From: Candidatus Rifleibacteriota bacterium
Lineage (GTDB): Bacteria; UBP17; UBA6191; JACPRK01
Length of the DNA: 21,414 bases
NCBI GenBank assembly: GCA_016213865.1
Contig: JACQZL010000069.1
Span: forward strand, 1-21,414
Reading direction: 5' to 3'
Program-made: the position numbers and the translations under genes
Notes under the pieces: generated by a model
Databases searched by the model: none
What the model saw: only the letters and a program-made list of their open reading frames with translations
What the model was told of the DNA's origin: nothing
Part shown: one piece after another, positions 1 through 6,894 of the stretch
Layout of the letters: each line of letters starts with the position of its first letter
Numbering within the stretch: the stretch's first letter is position 1

Positions 1-6
1 GTCTCC

Positions 7-3000
7 ATGATCCCCGACGCGACCTTCCCCCGGAACGTGATGATCCAGACGACCACGGCGTGCAATGCCGCGTGTACGTTCTGCCCGCACCCGCAGATCA
101 AGACCGAGGTCAGCCAGGGGGAGATGGACGACGAGCTCTTCACCAAGATCGTGGACGAGCTGGCCGCAAATGGCCAGATGCTCCGCATCCTGATGTATCT
201 GATGAACGAGCCGCTCCTGGACCCGAAGTTGCCCGAGCGGATTGACTACGCCAAGTCCCGAAACCCGGGCGCCACCGTCCATCTGCTCTCCAACGGCATC
301 CTCCTGGGTCGCGTGGGCGAGAAGCTCCTCGGATCGAAGCTCGACTGGATCGGCCTCTCCATCCACGCGCTGCGGGAAGAGACCTACCAGCACCTGATGG
401 GCCTGAAGCACTTCGAGGGCGAGCGGGGCATCCGCCGCATCATCGAAGAGTTCTGCAGGAAGGCGATCGAACAGAAGGGCTCGGATTACGTCGAGGTGAA
501 GATCATCCGCGACAAGCGGTACCTGGACCACGAGGAGGCCCGCGACGCCGTCCGCTTCTGGCGTGACCTGGGCCTCGAGCGGGTCTCGTACTTCGAGGAG
601 CCGATGACGCGTGCGGGCAACGTGCGGTGGCTGCCCCCGGTGAAGTTCGACGCCATCCTCGGCTGCAACTCCATCTGGGCGATGGAGATGCTGCACGTCC
701 TCTACAACGGCGACGTCATCGCGTGCTGCAACGACTGGCGGCGCCAGCTCAAGTTCGGGAACCTCCGCGAGTCGACGATCGAGGAGGTCTGGAACGGCCC
801 CGTGCGTCGCCAGTTCCTCAGGGAGGCCTACGGTGAGGCCGCGCCCCGCCCCGGGTTCATCTGCCTGGCTTGCGAGGCAGCCCAGCCGGCGCGAAACGTG
901 AGGGCAGTGGAGCCTGCGTCCCTGCCCTCTGCCGGAGAGGAAGGGTTGGGAGGGGGGGCGCCGGCCGTGCAGCCCGCGCCGCTCGGCCTGACCTGCGGAG
1001 CCGATCTGATCGCAGCCGCGAGCGTCAGCGAGCGGTCCCCCACGCAGGACGCGACCGGCAACGAGAACGCAGCCGCCACCGCCGGCGAGCGGCCCACCAC
1101 GCAGCCCCCCCTCAGACGCGGGCTCGTGGCTGCCTCGAAGCGAATCCGAGCCCCCAGGACCGCGCGCTCGGCCGAGAAGCTGAAGGCGCCCGCGGAGCGT
1201 CCGGTCCCCCCGTGCCCTTTTGCCGGCATGCCGTGCGAGGCGCGCGCGCCCCACCAGTTGCTGGCGCTCGCTCCCGACAGCCCGGGCGTGCTGCTGGCCG
1301 GCCTTCCGCCGGCGGATCCGCGAGGCCCGACGGCCGAGCTGCTCCACCTCTCGTCGTGGCTGCTCGCGCACGGGCTCGCCGCCTGGGCCCACGACTATAA
1401 CCTGGCCGTTTACCTGGACGCCCCCGACGAGGCGCGCCGCACCTGGTCCGAGCACACCGACGCAGGCTACAGCGTCGTGCAGGACCACCCGGCGGTGGCC
1501 CGCGCCTGGGCGGCACGCGTCCCCGCCATCGTCGAGGAGCTCCGGACGCTGGCGCCCACCCTGCTGGCCCTGCACGTGACGCCGGCGGCGCTCTCGTTCG
1601 CCGGGGACCTGACGTGCAGGCTGCGCAACGCGGGCTTCCAGGCGCCGATCTACTGGTTCGGTACGGGCGTCTCCCGCGAGCTGGCGCGGACGGCGGGCCA
1701 GGGGCCGGCGGTCCCCACGGGGTACATCCCGGGCGATCCCGAGAGGCCGCTCCTGGCCCTGGCGCGCGGGGAACAGGACCCCGCCGGCGTGGCCGGTCCG
1801 GGCGATGGCTGTTTTGTGCCCGCGGTGCCCATCCAGAGTCTGGCCGGCCTGGCGTTGGGCGACCTCGCGCCGTACTGGTTCGGTGGCTATCCGGCCGCCC
1901 GCGCCGAAGTCCTGATGGGACGCGGCTGCTCCGAGCGCTGCTCCCACTGCCCGCGCGCTCCGCACAGCCTGCTCCTGAGGGCCCGCACGGCCGACGAGGT
2001 CTACCTCGACCTGGCCCGCCTGCACCGCGAGAAGGGCGTCACCGACTTCTTCCTGGGCCAGACGATGGCCAACAGCCAGCCCGAGCAGCTCACGCGGCTG
2101 GCCACGCTGATCCGGGACACGGGCCTCCCGGTCACCTGGGAAGCGCGGTACCTGCCTGCCGCCGGCGAGAGCCGCGAGCACTACCGGCTGCTCTGGGCCG
2201 GAGGATGCCGCCGCCTGCGCTTTTGCCTGAAGACGTCCCCCGAGGGGTACTGCCTCGAGCCCCACCTGGCGACGGCGCTGCGTCACAGCCACTGGGCCAG
2301 CATCAAGACCGCGGTCGACACCCTGGTGGTGGGGCTGCCGGTCGATCCCGACGGCCAGTTCGACCTGCTGGCCCGCTTCCTCTGGGAGAACGCCGGGCAG
2401 CTCGACGAGGTCGAGACGTTCACGGACCTGCTGCTCCTGCCGGGCTGCGAGCTCGAGCGCGACCCCGAGCGGTTCAACCTGGGCCGCGTCGGCCCCGACC
2501 TGCCCAGGGACTGGCACGACAACGGCTTCCTCAACCGCGAGTTCCGGCGCAAGCGCGCCAAGGAGCTCTACCTGATGCTCGAGGAGAAGAAGGTCCGGCT
2601 CCCCTCGCGCGAGCGCTGCTTCGGCTACCCCGGCACGCTCCTCGAGCAGGAAGACAAAGTCCGCGCGCGGATGAACAAGCGGCACGGCCGGCCCGACGAC
2701 GTGGTGCTGGCCACCTGCCCCGTCTGGGGATACACCGATCCGCCCGTGGCCCTGGCCTATCTGTCCAGCTACCTCAGGGAGCGCGGCTACCGCGCCTCGG
2801 TCCACGACTACAACACGCAGCTCTATCTCGACTCGCCGGAGGACATGAAGATGCTCTGGCACGTCGAGAACAAGAACTACTGGTCCAGCGGCGACACCTT
2901 CCCGCTCCTCAAGAGCTACTACCTCGACGACCTCGAGAAGTGGGCCGACGAGCTCGCAGGCTCTCCGGCCAAGATCGTCGGCCTCTCGGTCGTCGACCCC

Positions 3001-5949
3001 AAGGAGCGGATGACGATCGAGCTGATCCGCCGCATCAAGGTGCGCGATCAGACGAAGCACATCGTCCTGGGTGGGCCGGCGGTCTTCACCCCGGACTACC
3101 GCCGCATCTTCGTCGACCAGGTGGGCGAGCTGGTCGACGCCTACGTGATCGGCGAGGGCGAAGCGACCCTGGTCGACCTCATCGAAGCGGTCAAGGAGGG
3201 CCGTCCCCTCGGCGACGTCCCGGGCGTCGTGACCTATCCCGACGGCGTCCACGCGCGCGAGACGTTCCGGGGGTCGATCGACCCGCTCGATTCGGTCCCG
3301 TTCCCCGACTACAAGGACTTCGACCTCTCGCTCTACCCCTCGCAAAAGCTGATCCTCGAGTGGAGCCGCGGGTGCGTCAATCGCTGCGCCTACTGCAAGG
3401 GCGTCGCGATCACGGGCAAATGGCGCAACCGCTCGCCCGAGCACATCGTCGAGGAGCTGACCTACCAGTCCCGCGTCAACGGCATCCGCGAGTTCGAGAT
3501 CTCCGACCAGCTCATCAACGGCGACATCGAGGCGCTCGAGGAGGTGGCCGACCGCATCCTCGAGGCCAAGCTGGACGTCCGCTGGATGTGTCAGGGTCTG
3601 CCGCGGCCGCAGATGACGCGCCGCCTCTTCGACAAGCTGAAGGCGGCCGGCTGCTACGACTTCAAGCTGGGCCTGGAGAGCGGCAGCGACCAGGTCATCC
3701 GGCTGATGGGCAAGGGCAGCTCGTTCTCACGGGCCGACGCGGTCCGCGTCATGCGGGACTGCTTCGAGGCGGGCATCGAGACCAGCGTCTTCCTCATCGT
3801 CGGCTATCCCGGCGAGGAAGAAGAGGACTTCCTGCTGACGCACGATTTCGTGGCCGAGAACGCCTCGCACATCACGCGCATCAAGTCGATCAACGCCCTC
3901 AACATCATCACCGATACCCCGCTGCACACGCACGCCGAGCAGTTCAACGTCGTCCTCCCGCCGGTCCACTACCACTACCTGTGGAGGACGAAGGACGGGC
4001 GCAACACGCTCGACGTCCGCCGGGACCGCATCCGCCGCATGCTGGCGCTGGCCAAGGAGAAGACCATCCCCGTCCTCGAGACCAACCTGACCGAGGGCAA
4101 GCAGGACGAGCTGGCGGTGCAGATCATCAAGGGGAGCCTCAGCTACCAGCAGGCGATCGACCTCCTCAAGGTCCAGATCGCTCACCTGGGCAGCTTCGAC
4201 GTCGAGAAGCCGGCCGCGGCGCCGACGCTGGCGGGCGGCCCCGTGCGAGTCCCCGAGCCGCTGCTGCCCGCGGGCGCACCCGCGATCGACAGCCCATCGG
4301 ACCTGGAGGTCCTGGGCATCATGGACGGCCGCCGGGCGCTCAAGGGGCCCGACATCCTCGAGATCGGCCTGACCAACGACTGCAACGTGTCGTGCGCGGG
4401 CTGCTGGTGCCACAGCCACCTTATGGGCGAGCGTCGCTTTGCCGGCGCCTTCAAGCAGTACTACTTGCCGCTCGAGACGATCCGCTCGCTGGTCGACGAC
4501 GCGGCGCGGCTGGGGACCCGGCGCATCCAGCTCGCCGGCTCGGGCGAGCCGTTCATGCACCCCCACATCTGGGAGATCATCCGCCACGTCAAGTCGAAGG
4601 GGCTCGAGCTGGCGATCATCACCAACTTCACGTTGCTGACCGAGCAGGGCGTCAAGGACCTGGTCAGCCTGGGAGTCGACGACCTGACGTGCAGCATCTG
4701 GGCCGGCTCGGTCGAGGCCTTCGAGAAGACCCACCCGGGCACCGACGGCGAGGCCTTCCTGCGCCTGGAGCGGCTGCTGGTGCTGTTGCAGGGCCTGAAG
4801 GGCGCCCAGGTGCTCCCGCGGGTCAAGCTCTACAACGTCATCTCGAACCTCAACTACGACGACCTCGAGAACATCATCGACTTCGCGCTGCGCACCGGCG
4901 CCCAGTACTGCGAGTTCACGCCCGTCGATACCATCGAGGGCTACACCGACTGCCTGCGCCTCACGCACGAGCAGAGCGAAGAGGTGCTGGCTGCCTTCCA
5001 GCGCCTCTCCGAGCGCGGCGACTACGTCAACATGCTCGGGATCGAGCACCTGGAGGTCCTCGCCAACGTCCAGCACGCCCGCGAGGCGGCCGAGTTCCCC
5101 AGCCGCCTGATGAAGGAATCGGCCTACGAGGGTTTCACCTTCCACATCGAACACCGCCACACCCGGGCCACCTGCCCCGCCGGCCTCGACAGCGCCCACG
5201 TCTACTCCGACCCCGAGAGCGCGACGGGCTACGTCTTCCTCTTCGACGAGGAGCGCTGCAAGAAATGCCCGCTGCACGACAAGTGCTCCATCCACAAGCC
5301 GTCCTACTCGGTCAAGCGCGAGTTCCTCAGCTTCCTCGGCTTCGGCTCCTTTGCGCGCAGGCTCCAGGGCGAGGTCGAGAAGGGCCAGTACGAGTCGGGC
5401 TTCGTCAACACGATGCCCTGCTACATCGGCTGGACCTACTCGCGCGTCACGACCGACGGCTTCGTCATCCCGTGCTGCAAGGGCTACGGCAAGCCGCTGG
5501 GCAACCTGCACCGCACGCCCGGAGGCTTCGCCGAGCTCTGGAACTCCGCCCGGGTGCAGCACTTCCGCCAGATGGCCCTGACCGTGTCGAAGGACCACCC
5601 CTACTTCGGGCCGATCAACTGCCTCAAGTGCTGCGACAACCTGGGGATGAACCTGCGCACCCACAAGAAGCTGATGGCCCTGGCCGTCGACCAGAGGGCG
5701 CGCCTGGGCCACCTCTTCGAGGAGCTGGGCAGCGAGGCCTCCACCCGCTCGCGCCTGTTGCCCGACGAGAAGGACGCCTTCCCCGAGGGCTTCAGCGACG
5801 CCGAGCAGGTGCAGGTCGTGACGGCCGTGGAGGAAGTCGGCGGCCCGCGCAACAACTCGCTCCTGGACCAGGGCGAACCCGGCGAGCTACCCGCGGGGCC
5901 CACCTCCCAGCCGACGGCGGCGGAGCTGATCGCGTTCAGATTCAAGTGA
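7..5949 (+). CDS. Giant protein with four radical SAM modules (SPASM / B12-like / B12-like / SPASM)
   Basis: About 1980 residues with four CxxxCxxC [4Fe-4S]/SAM motifs: C19-C23-C26, C641-C645-C648, C1123-C1127-C1130 and C1459-C1463-C1466. Module 1 ends in SPASM-like cysteines (C220, C240-C241, C286xxC289). Module 4 does too (C1805, C1823-C1824, C1872xxCC), with an extra C1751xxC1754/C1760 cluster. Modules 2 and 3 each start with a B12-binding-like region; both share an HDYN motif (H462, H933) and a following YLDxP stretch. Module 3 keeps GLESGS (1222-1227) and GYPGE; module 2 has RFCLKTS and GLPVDP there. A low-complexity linker covers about 295-402. Family knowledge: SPASM proteins usually modify peptides or mature enzymes, and B12-type ones often methylate or rearrange carbon skeletons. 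The substrate is unknown. The frame is open to base 1, so the start may lie upstream, but M1 gives a normal radical SAM N-terminus. Confidence 0.9.
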   Translation: MIPDATFPRNVMIQTTTACNAACTFCPHPQIKTEVSQGEMDDELFTKIVDELAANGQMLRILMYLMNEPLLDPKLPERIDYAKSRNPGATVHLLSNGILLGRVGEKLLGSKLDWIGLSIHALREETYQHLMGLKHFEGERGIRRIIEEFCRKAIEQKGSDYVEVKIIRDKRYLDHEEARDAVRFWRDLGLERVSYFEEPMTRAGNVRWLPPVKFDAILGCNSIWAMEMLHVLYNGDVIACCNDWRRQLKFGNLRESTIEEVWNGPVRRQFLREAYGEAAPRPGFICLACEAAQPARNVRAVEPASLPSAGEEGLGGGAPAVQPAPLGLTCGADLIAAASVSERSPTQDATGNENAAATAGERPTTQPPLRRGLVAASKRIRAPRTARSAEKLKAPAERPVPPCPFAGMPCEARAPHQLLALAPDSPGVLLAGLPPADPRGPTAELLHLSSWLLAHGLAAWAHDYNLAVYLDAPDEARRTWSEHTDAGYSVVQDHPAVARAWAARVPAIVEELRTLAPTLLALHVTPAALSFAGDLTCRLRNAGFQAPIYWFGTGVSRELARTAGQGPAVPTGYIPGDPERPLLALARGEQDPAGVAGPGDGCFVPAVPIQSLAGLALGDLAPYWFGGYPAARAEVLMGRGCSERCSHCPRAPHSLLLRARTADEVYLDLARLHREKGVTDFFLGQTMANSQPEQLTRLATLIRDTGLPVTWEARYLPAAGESREHYRLLWAGGCRRLRFCLKTSPEGYCLEPHLATALRHSHWASIKTAVDTLVVGLPVDPDGQFDLLARFLWENAGQLDEVETFTDLLLLPGCELERDPERFNLGRVGPDLPRDWHDNGFLNREFRRKRAKELYLMLEEKKVRLPSRERCFGYPGTLLEQEDKVRARMNKRHGRPDDVVLATCPVWGYTDPPVALAYLSSYLRERGYRASVHDYNTQLYLDSPEDMKMLWHVENKNYWSSGDTFPLLKSYYLDDLEKWADELAGSPAKIVGLSVVDPKERMTIELIRRIKVRDQTKHIVLGGPAVFTPDYRRIFVDQVGELVDAYVIGEGEATLVDLIEAVKEGRPLGDVPGVVTYPDGVHARETFRGSIDPLDSVPFPDYKDFDLSLYPSQKLILEWSRGCVNRCAYCKGVAITGKWRNRSPEHIVEELTYQSRVNGIREFEISDQLINGDIEALEEVADRILEAKLDVRWMCQGLPRPQMTRRLFDKLKAAGCYDFKLGLESGSDQVIRLMGKGSSFSRADAVRVMRDCFEAGIETSVFLIVGYPGEEEEDFLLTHDFVAENASHITRIKSINALNIITDTPLHTHAEQFNVVLPPVHYHYLWRTKDGRNTLDVRRDRIRRMLALAKEKTIPVLETNLTEGKQDELAVQIIKGSLSYQQAIDLLKVQIAHLGSFDVEKPAAAPTLAGGPVRVPEPLLPAGAPAIDSPSDLEVLGIMDGRRALKGPDILEIGLTNDCNVSCAGCWCHSHLMGERRFAGAFKQYYLPLETIRSLVDDAARLGTRRIQLAGSGEPFMHPHIWEIIRHVKSKGLELAIITNFTLLTEQGVKDLVSLGVDDLTCSIWAGSVEAFEKTHPGTDGEAFLRLERLLVLLQGLKGAQVLPRVKLYNVISNLNYDDLENIIDFALRTGAQYCEFTPVDTIEGYTDCLRLTHEQSEEVLAAFQRLSERGDYVNMLGIEHLEVLANVQHAREAAEFPSRLMKESAYEGFTFHIEHRHTRATCPAGLDSAHVYSDPESATGYVFLFDEERCKKCPLHDKCSIHKPSYSVKREFLSFLGFGSFARRLQGEVEKGQYESGFVNTMPCYIGWTYSRVTTDGFVIPCCKGYGKPLGNLHRTPGGFAELWNSARVQHFRQMALTVSKDHPYFGPINCLKCCDNLGMNLRTHKKLMALAVDQRARLGHLFEELGSEASTRSRLLPDEKDAFPEGFSDAEQVQVVTAVEEVGGPRNNSLLDQGEPGELPAGPTSQPTAAELIAFRFK
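1015..1039 (+). repeat. Dispersed 25-bp repeat (GCGAGCGTMAGCGAGCGG core), copy 1, inside the radical SAM linker
   Basis: The core is two GCGAGCG units 10 bp apart. The 25 bases match the copy at 21321-21345 (opposite strand) at 24 of 25 positions and the copy at 8699-8723 at 22 of 25 (compared by eye). Here it is translated within the linker between modules 1 and 2, reading AASVSER. The 8699 copy reads AASVSER in its gene too. Confidence 0.75.
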
Positions 5950-5972
5950 GGGATGGTACAGAAGAACGGGAG

Positions 5973-6006
5973 CAACACAGAGACACGGAGACCCAGAGGC
6001 ACAGAG
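5973..6006 (+). repeat. Octamer-period repeat (CACAGAGR family); left inverted repeat of the GxxExxY unit
   Basis: This 34-bp array has an 8-bp period of the CACAGAGR type. It matches the reverse complement of 6428-6461 at 31 of 34 positions. The two copies bracket the GxxExxY gene: this one ends 16 bp before the start codon. Other family members are at 6795-6828, 8652-8685 and 12418-12451. Confidence 0.85.
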
Positions 6007-6022
6007 AAGAAGAGGAAAAGAG

Positions 6023-6421
6023 ATGGCGTCCAGGGGAACGACAGTCCCAGAGAGTCTGAACGTCCTTAGTGGCCAGATCGTCGACGCTGCGTACAGAGTG
6101 CATGCGCGGATGGGACCGGGGCTGCTGGAGAATGTGTATGAGGTCTGCCTCGAGTACGAACTACAGAAGAAGGGCCTCCAGGTCGAACGCCAGGTTCCCC
6201 TTGAGTTGGTGTACGACTCGCTCAGATTCGATGTCGCCTACCGGTTGGACGTGGTCGTCGAACGCCAGATTATCGTCGAAGTCAAGACCGTTGAGACCGT
6301 GCTTCCAGTCCACAAAGCTCAGCTCAAGACCTATCTCAAGCTCTCAGGCTATCGACTGGGCCTGCTCCTCAACTTCAATACACCCCTCATCAAGGATGGA
6401 ATCACGCGAATCGCCGTTTGA
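6023..6421 (+). CDS. GxxExxY protein (PD-(D/E)XK nuclease-like fold)
   Basis: The protein has 132 residues, typical for the family. The signature is G33-L-L-E36-N-V-Y39. A nuclease-like core follows: RLDVVVE (D76) and VEVK (E86, K88), then an H97/Q100/Y104 region. These fit the D...ExK pattern of PD-(D/E)XK folds, but no biochemical function is established for the family. The ATG is preceded by the purine-rich GAGGAAAAGAG. The gene lies between 34-bp inverted repeats (5973-6006 and 6428-6461) and looks less GC-rich than the radical SAM gene before it, which suggests separate acquisition. A second, broken copy of its C-terminus lies at 6750-6788. Identity is secure; a role in DNA processing or mobility of the unit is only inference. 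Confidence 0.88.
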   Translation: MASRGTTVPESLNVLSGQIVDAAYRVHARMGPGLLENVYEVCLEYELQKKGLQVERQVPLELVYDSLRFDVAYRLDVVVERQIIVEVKTVETVLPVHKAQLKTYLKLSGYRLGLLLNFNTPLIKDGITRIAV

Positions 6422-6527
6422 AAAACCCTCTGTGCCTCTGTGTCTCTGTGCCTCTGTGTTGAAACCTCGAGCCGTGATGCCCCCAGCCCAAGGCCTCCTG
6501 GCACCGTGACTGCCGCGAAGGAGCCGA
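6407..6527 (+). repeat. 121-bp exact direct repeat, copy A
   Basis: Identical to 6774-6894 (offset 367 bp). It contains the last codons and stop of the GxxExxY gene, the CACAGAG-family array, a 66-bp spacer, and GTGACTGCCGCGAAGGAGCC, the same bases that start the ligase gene in copy B. In copy A that start runs into a stop after 11 codons, so this is a duplicated 5' fragment of the ligase locus. Confidence 0.95.
6428..6461 (-). repeat. Octamer-period repeat (CACAGAGR family); right inverted repeat of the GxxExxY unit
   Basis: On the plus strand it reads as CTCTGTGY units with an exact 8-bp period. It begins 6 bp after the GxxExxY stop codon and pairs with 5973-6006. No target-site duplication is visible outside the pair. 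Confidence 0.85.
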
Positions 6528-6743
6528 AAGCCGACACCTAAAGGCACTTGCCCAGAGTGCGGCCGTGGCCGCCTTTTCCCTGTCGTGGCATCCAGGACCT
6601 ACCAGATCGGAGGTTCCAAGGTCCGCGTCGATGGACTGATTCCCTGGGAGTGCGAGCGCTGCCACGAACGGGTCTGGCCGAATTCCGAGGTCCAACGAGC
6701 TCGCGAGATCATCGAGATCAGGCTTCGCAAGCTCGCCGCCTGA
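6510..6743 (+). pseudogene. YgiT/MqsA-type zinc-finger antitoxin remnant, start lost
   Basis: A frame of 77 codons without ATG, GTG or TTG at its start. From 6540 it encodes KGTCPECGRGRLF, then YQIGGSKVRVDGLIPW, CERC and an Arg/Glu-rich tail ending LRKLAA. The CxxC...CxxC spacing and the middle strand pattern resemble the N-terminal zinc-binding domain of YgiT/MqsA-type antitoxins. Its 5' end falls inside direct-repeat copy A, so the start was probably lost when the repeat formed. No MqsR-type or other partner toxin is next to it. A CTG start at 6510 is possible but would begin in the repeat. Confidence 0.6.
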
Positions 6744-6749
6744 CCAGCC

Positions 6750-6788
6750 CCTTTCATTCGGAATGGAGTCACCCGAATCGCCGTTTGA
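6750..6788 (+). pseudogene. C-terminal fragment of a second GxxExxY gene
   Basis: It reads PFIRNGVTRIAV and a stop, clearly homologous to the intact gene's end (PLIKDGITRIAV and a stop) but diverged. An in-frame stop 6 bp upstream shows the rest is missing. It sits directly before the octamer repeat of copy B, just as the intact gene precedes copy A. Confidence 0.75.
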
Positions 6789-6894
6789 AAAACCCTCTGT
6801 GCCTCTGTGTCTCTGTGCCTCTGTGTTGAAACCTCGAGCCGTGATGCCCCCAGCCCAAGGCCTCCTGGCACCGTGACTGCCGCGAAGGAGCCGA
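6774..6894 (+). repeat. 121-bp exact direct repeat, copy B
   Basis: Identical to 6407-6527. Its last 22 bp are the first codons of the ligase gene. The 246 bp between the copies hold the zinc-finger remnant and the second GxxExxY tail. Confidence 0.95.
6795..6828 (-). repeat. Octamer-period repeat (CACAGAGR family), within copy B
   Basis: Same 34 bases as 6428-6461. It lies just upstream of the ligase gene. Read through in that frame it would add a spurious MSLCLC N-terminus. Confidence 0.85.

Noticed and set aside
3727..5712. Long open frame (661 codons) antisense to the fourth radical SAM module
   Set aside because: It mirrors the GC-rich codon pattern of the real gene. Its product is Val/Ala/Asp/Leu-rich without motifs, while the plus strand has intact catalytic motifs.
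1614..6059. Very long alternative frame (1481 codons) on the plus strand over the radical SAM gene
   Set aside because: The product is Arg/Pro/Gly/Ala-rich with no domain, as expected for a shifted frame in high-GC DNA.
5965..6470. Target-site duplication outside the GxxExxY inverted repeats
   Set aside because: The flanks (AACGGGAG and AAACCTCG) share no direct repeat, so a classic transposon insertion is not shown.
6807..6872. N-terminal extension of the ligase from GTG 6807 (MSLCLC...)
   Set aside because: These codons come from the octamer repeat and the duplicated spacer, also present in copy A where no gene follows. GTG 6873 is more sensible.
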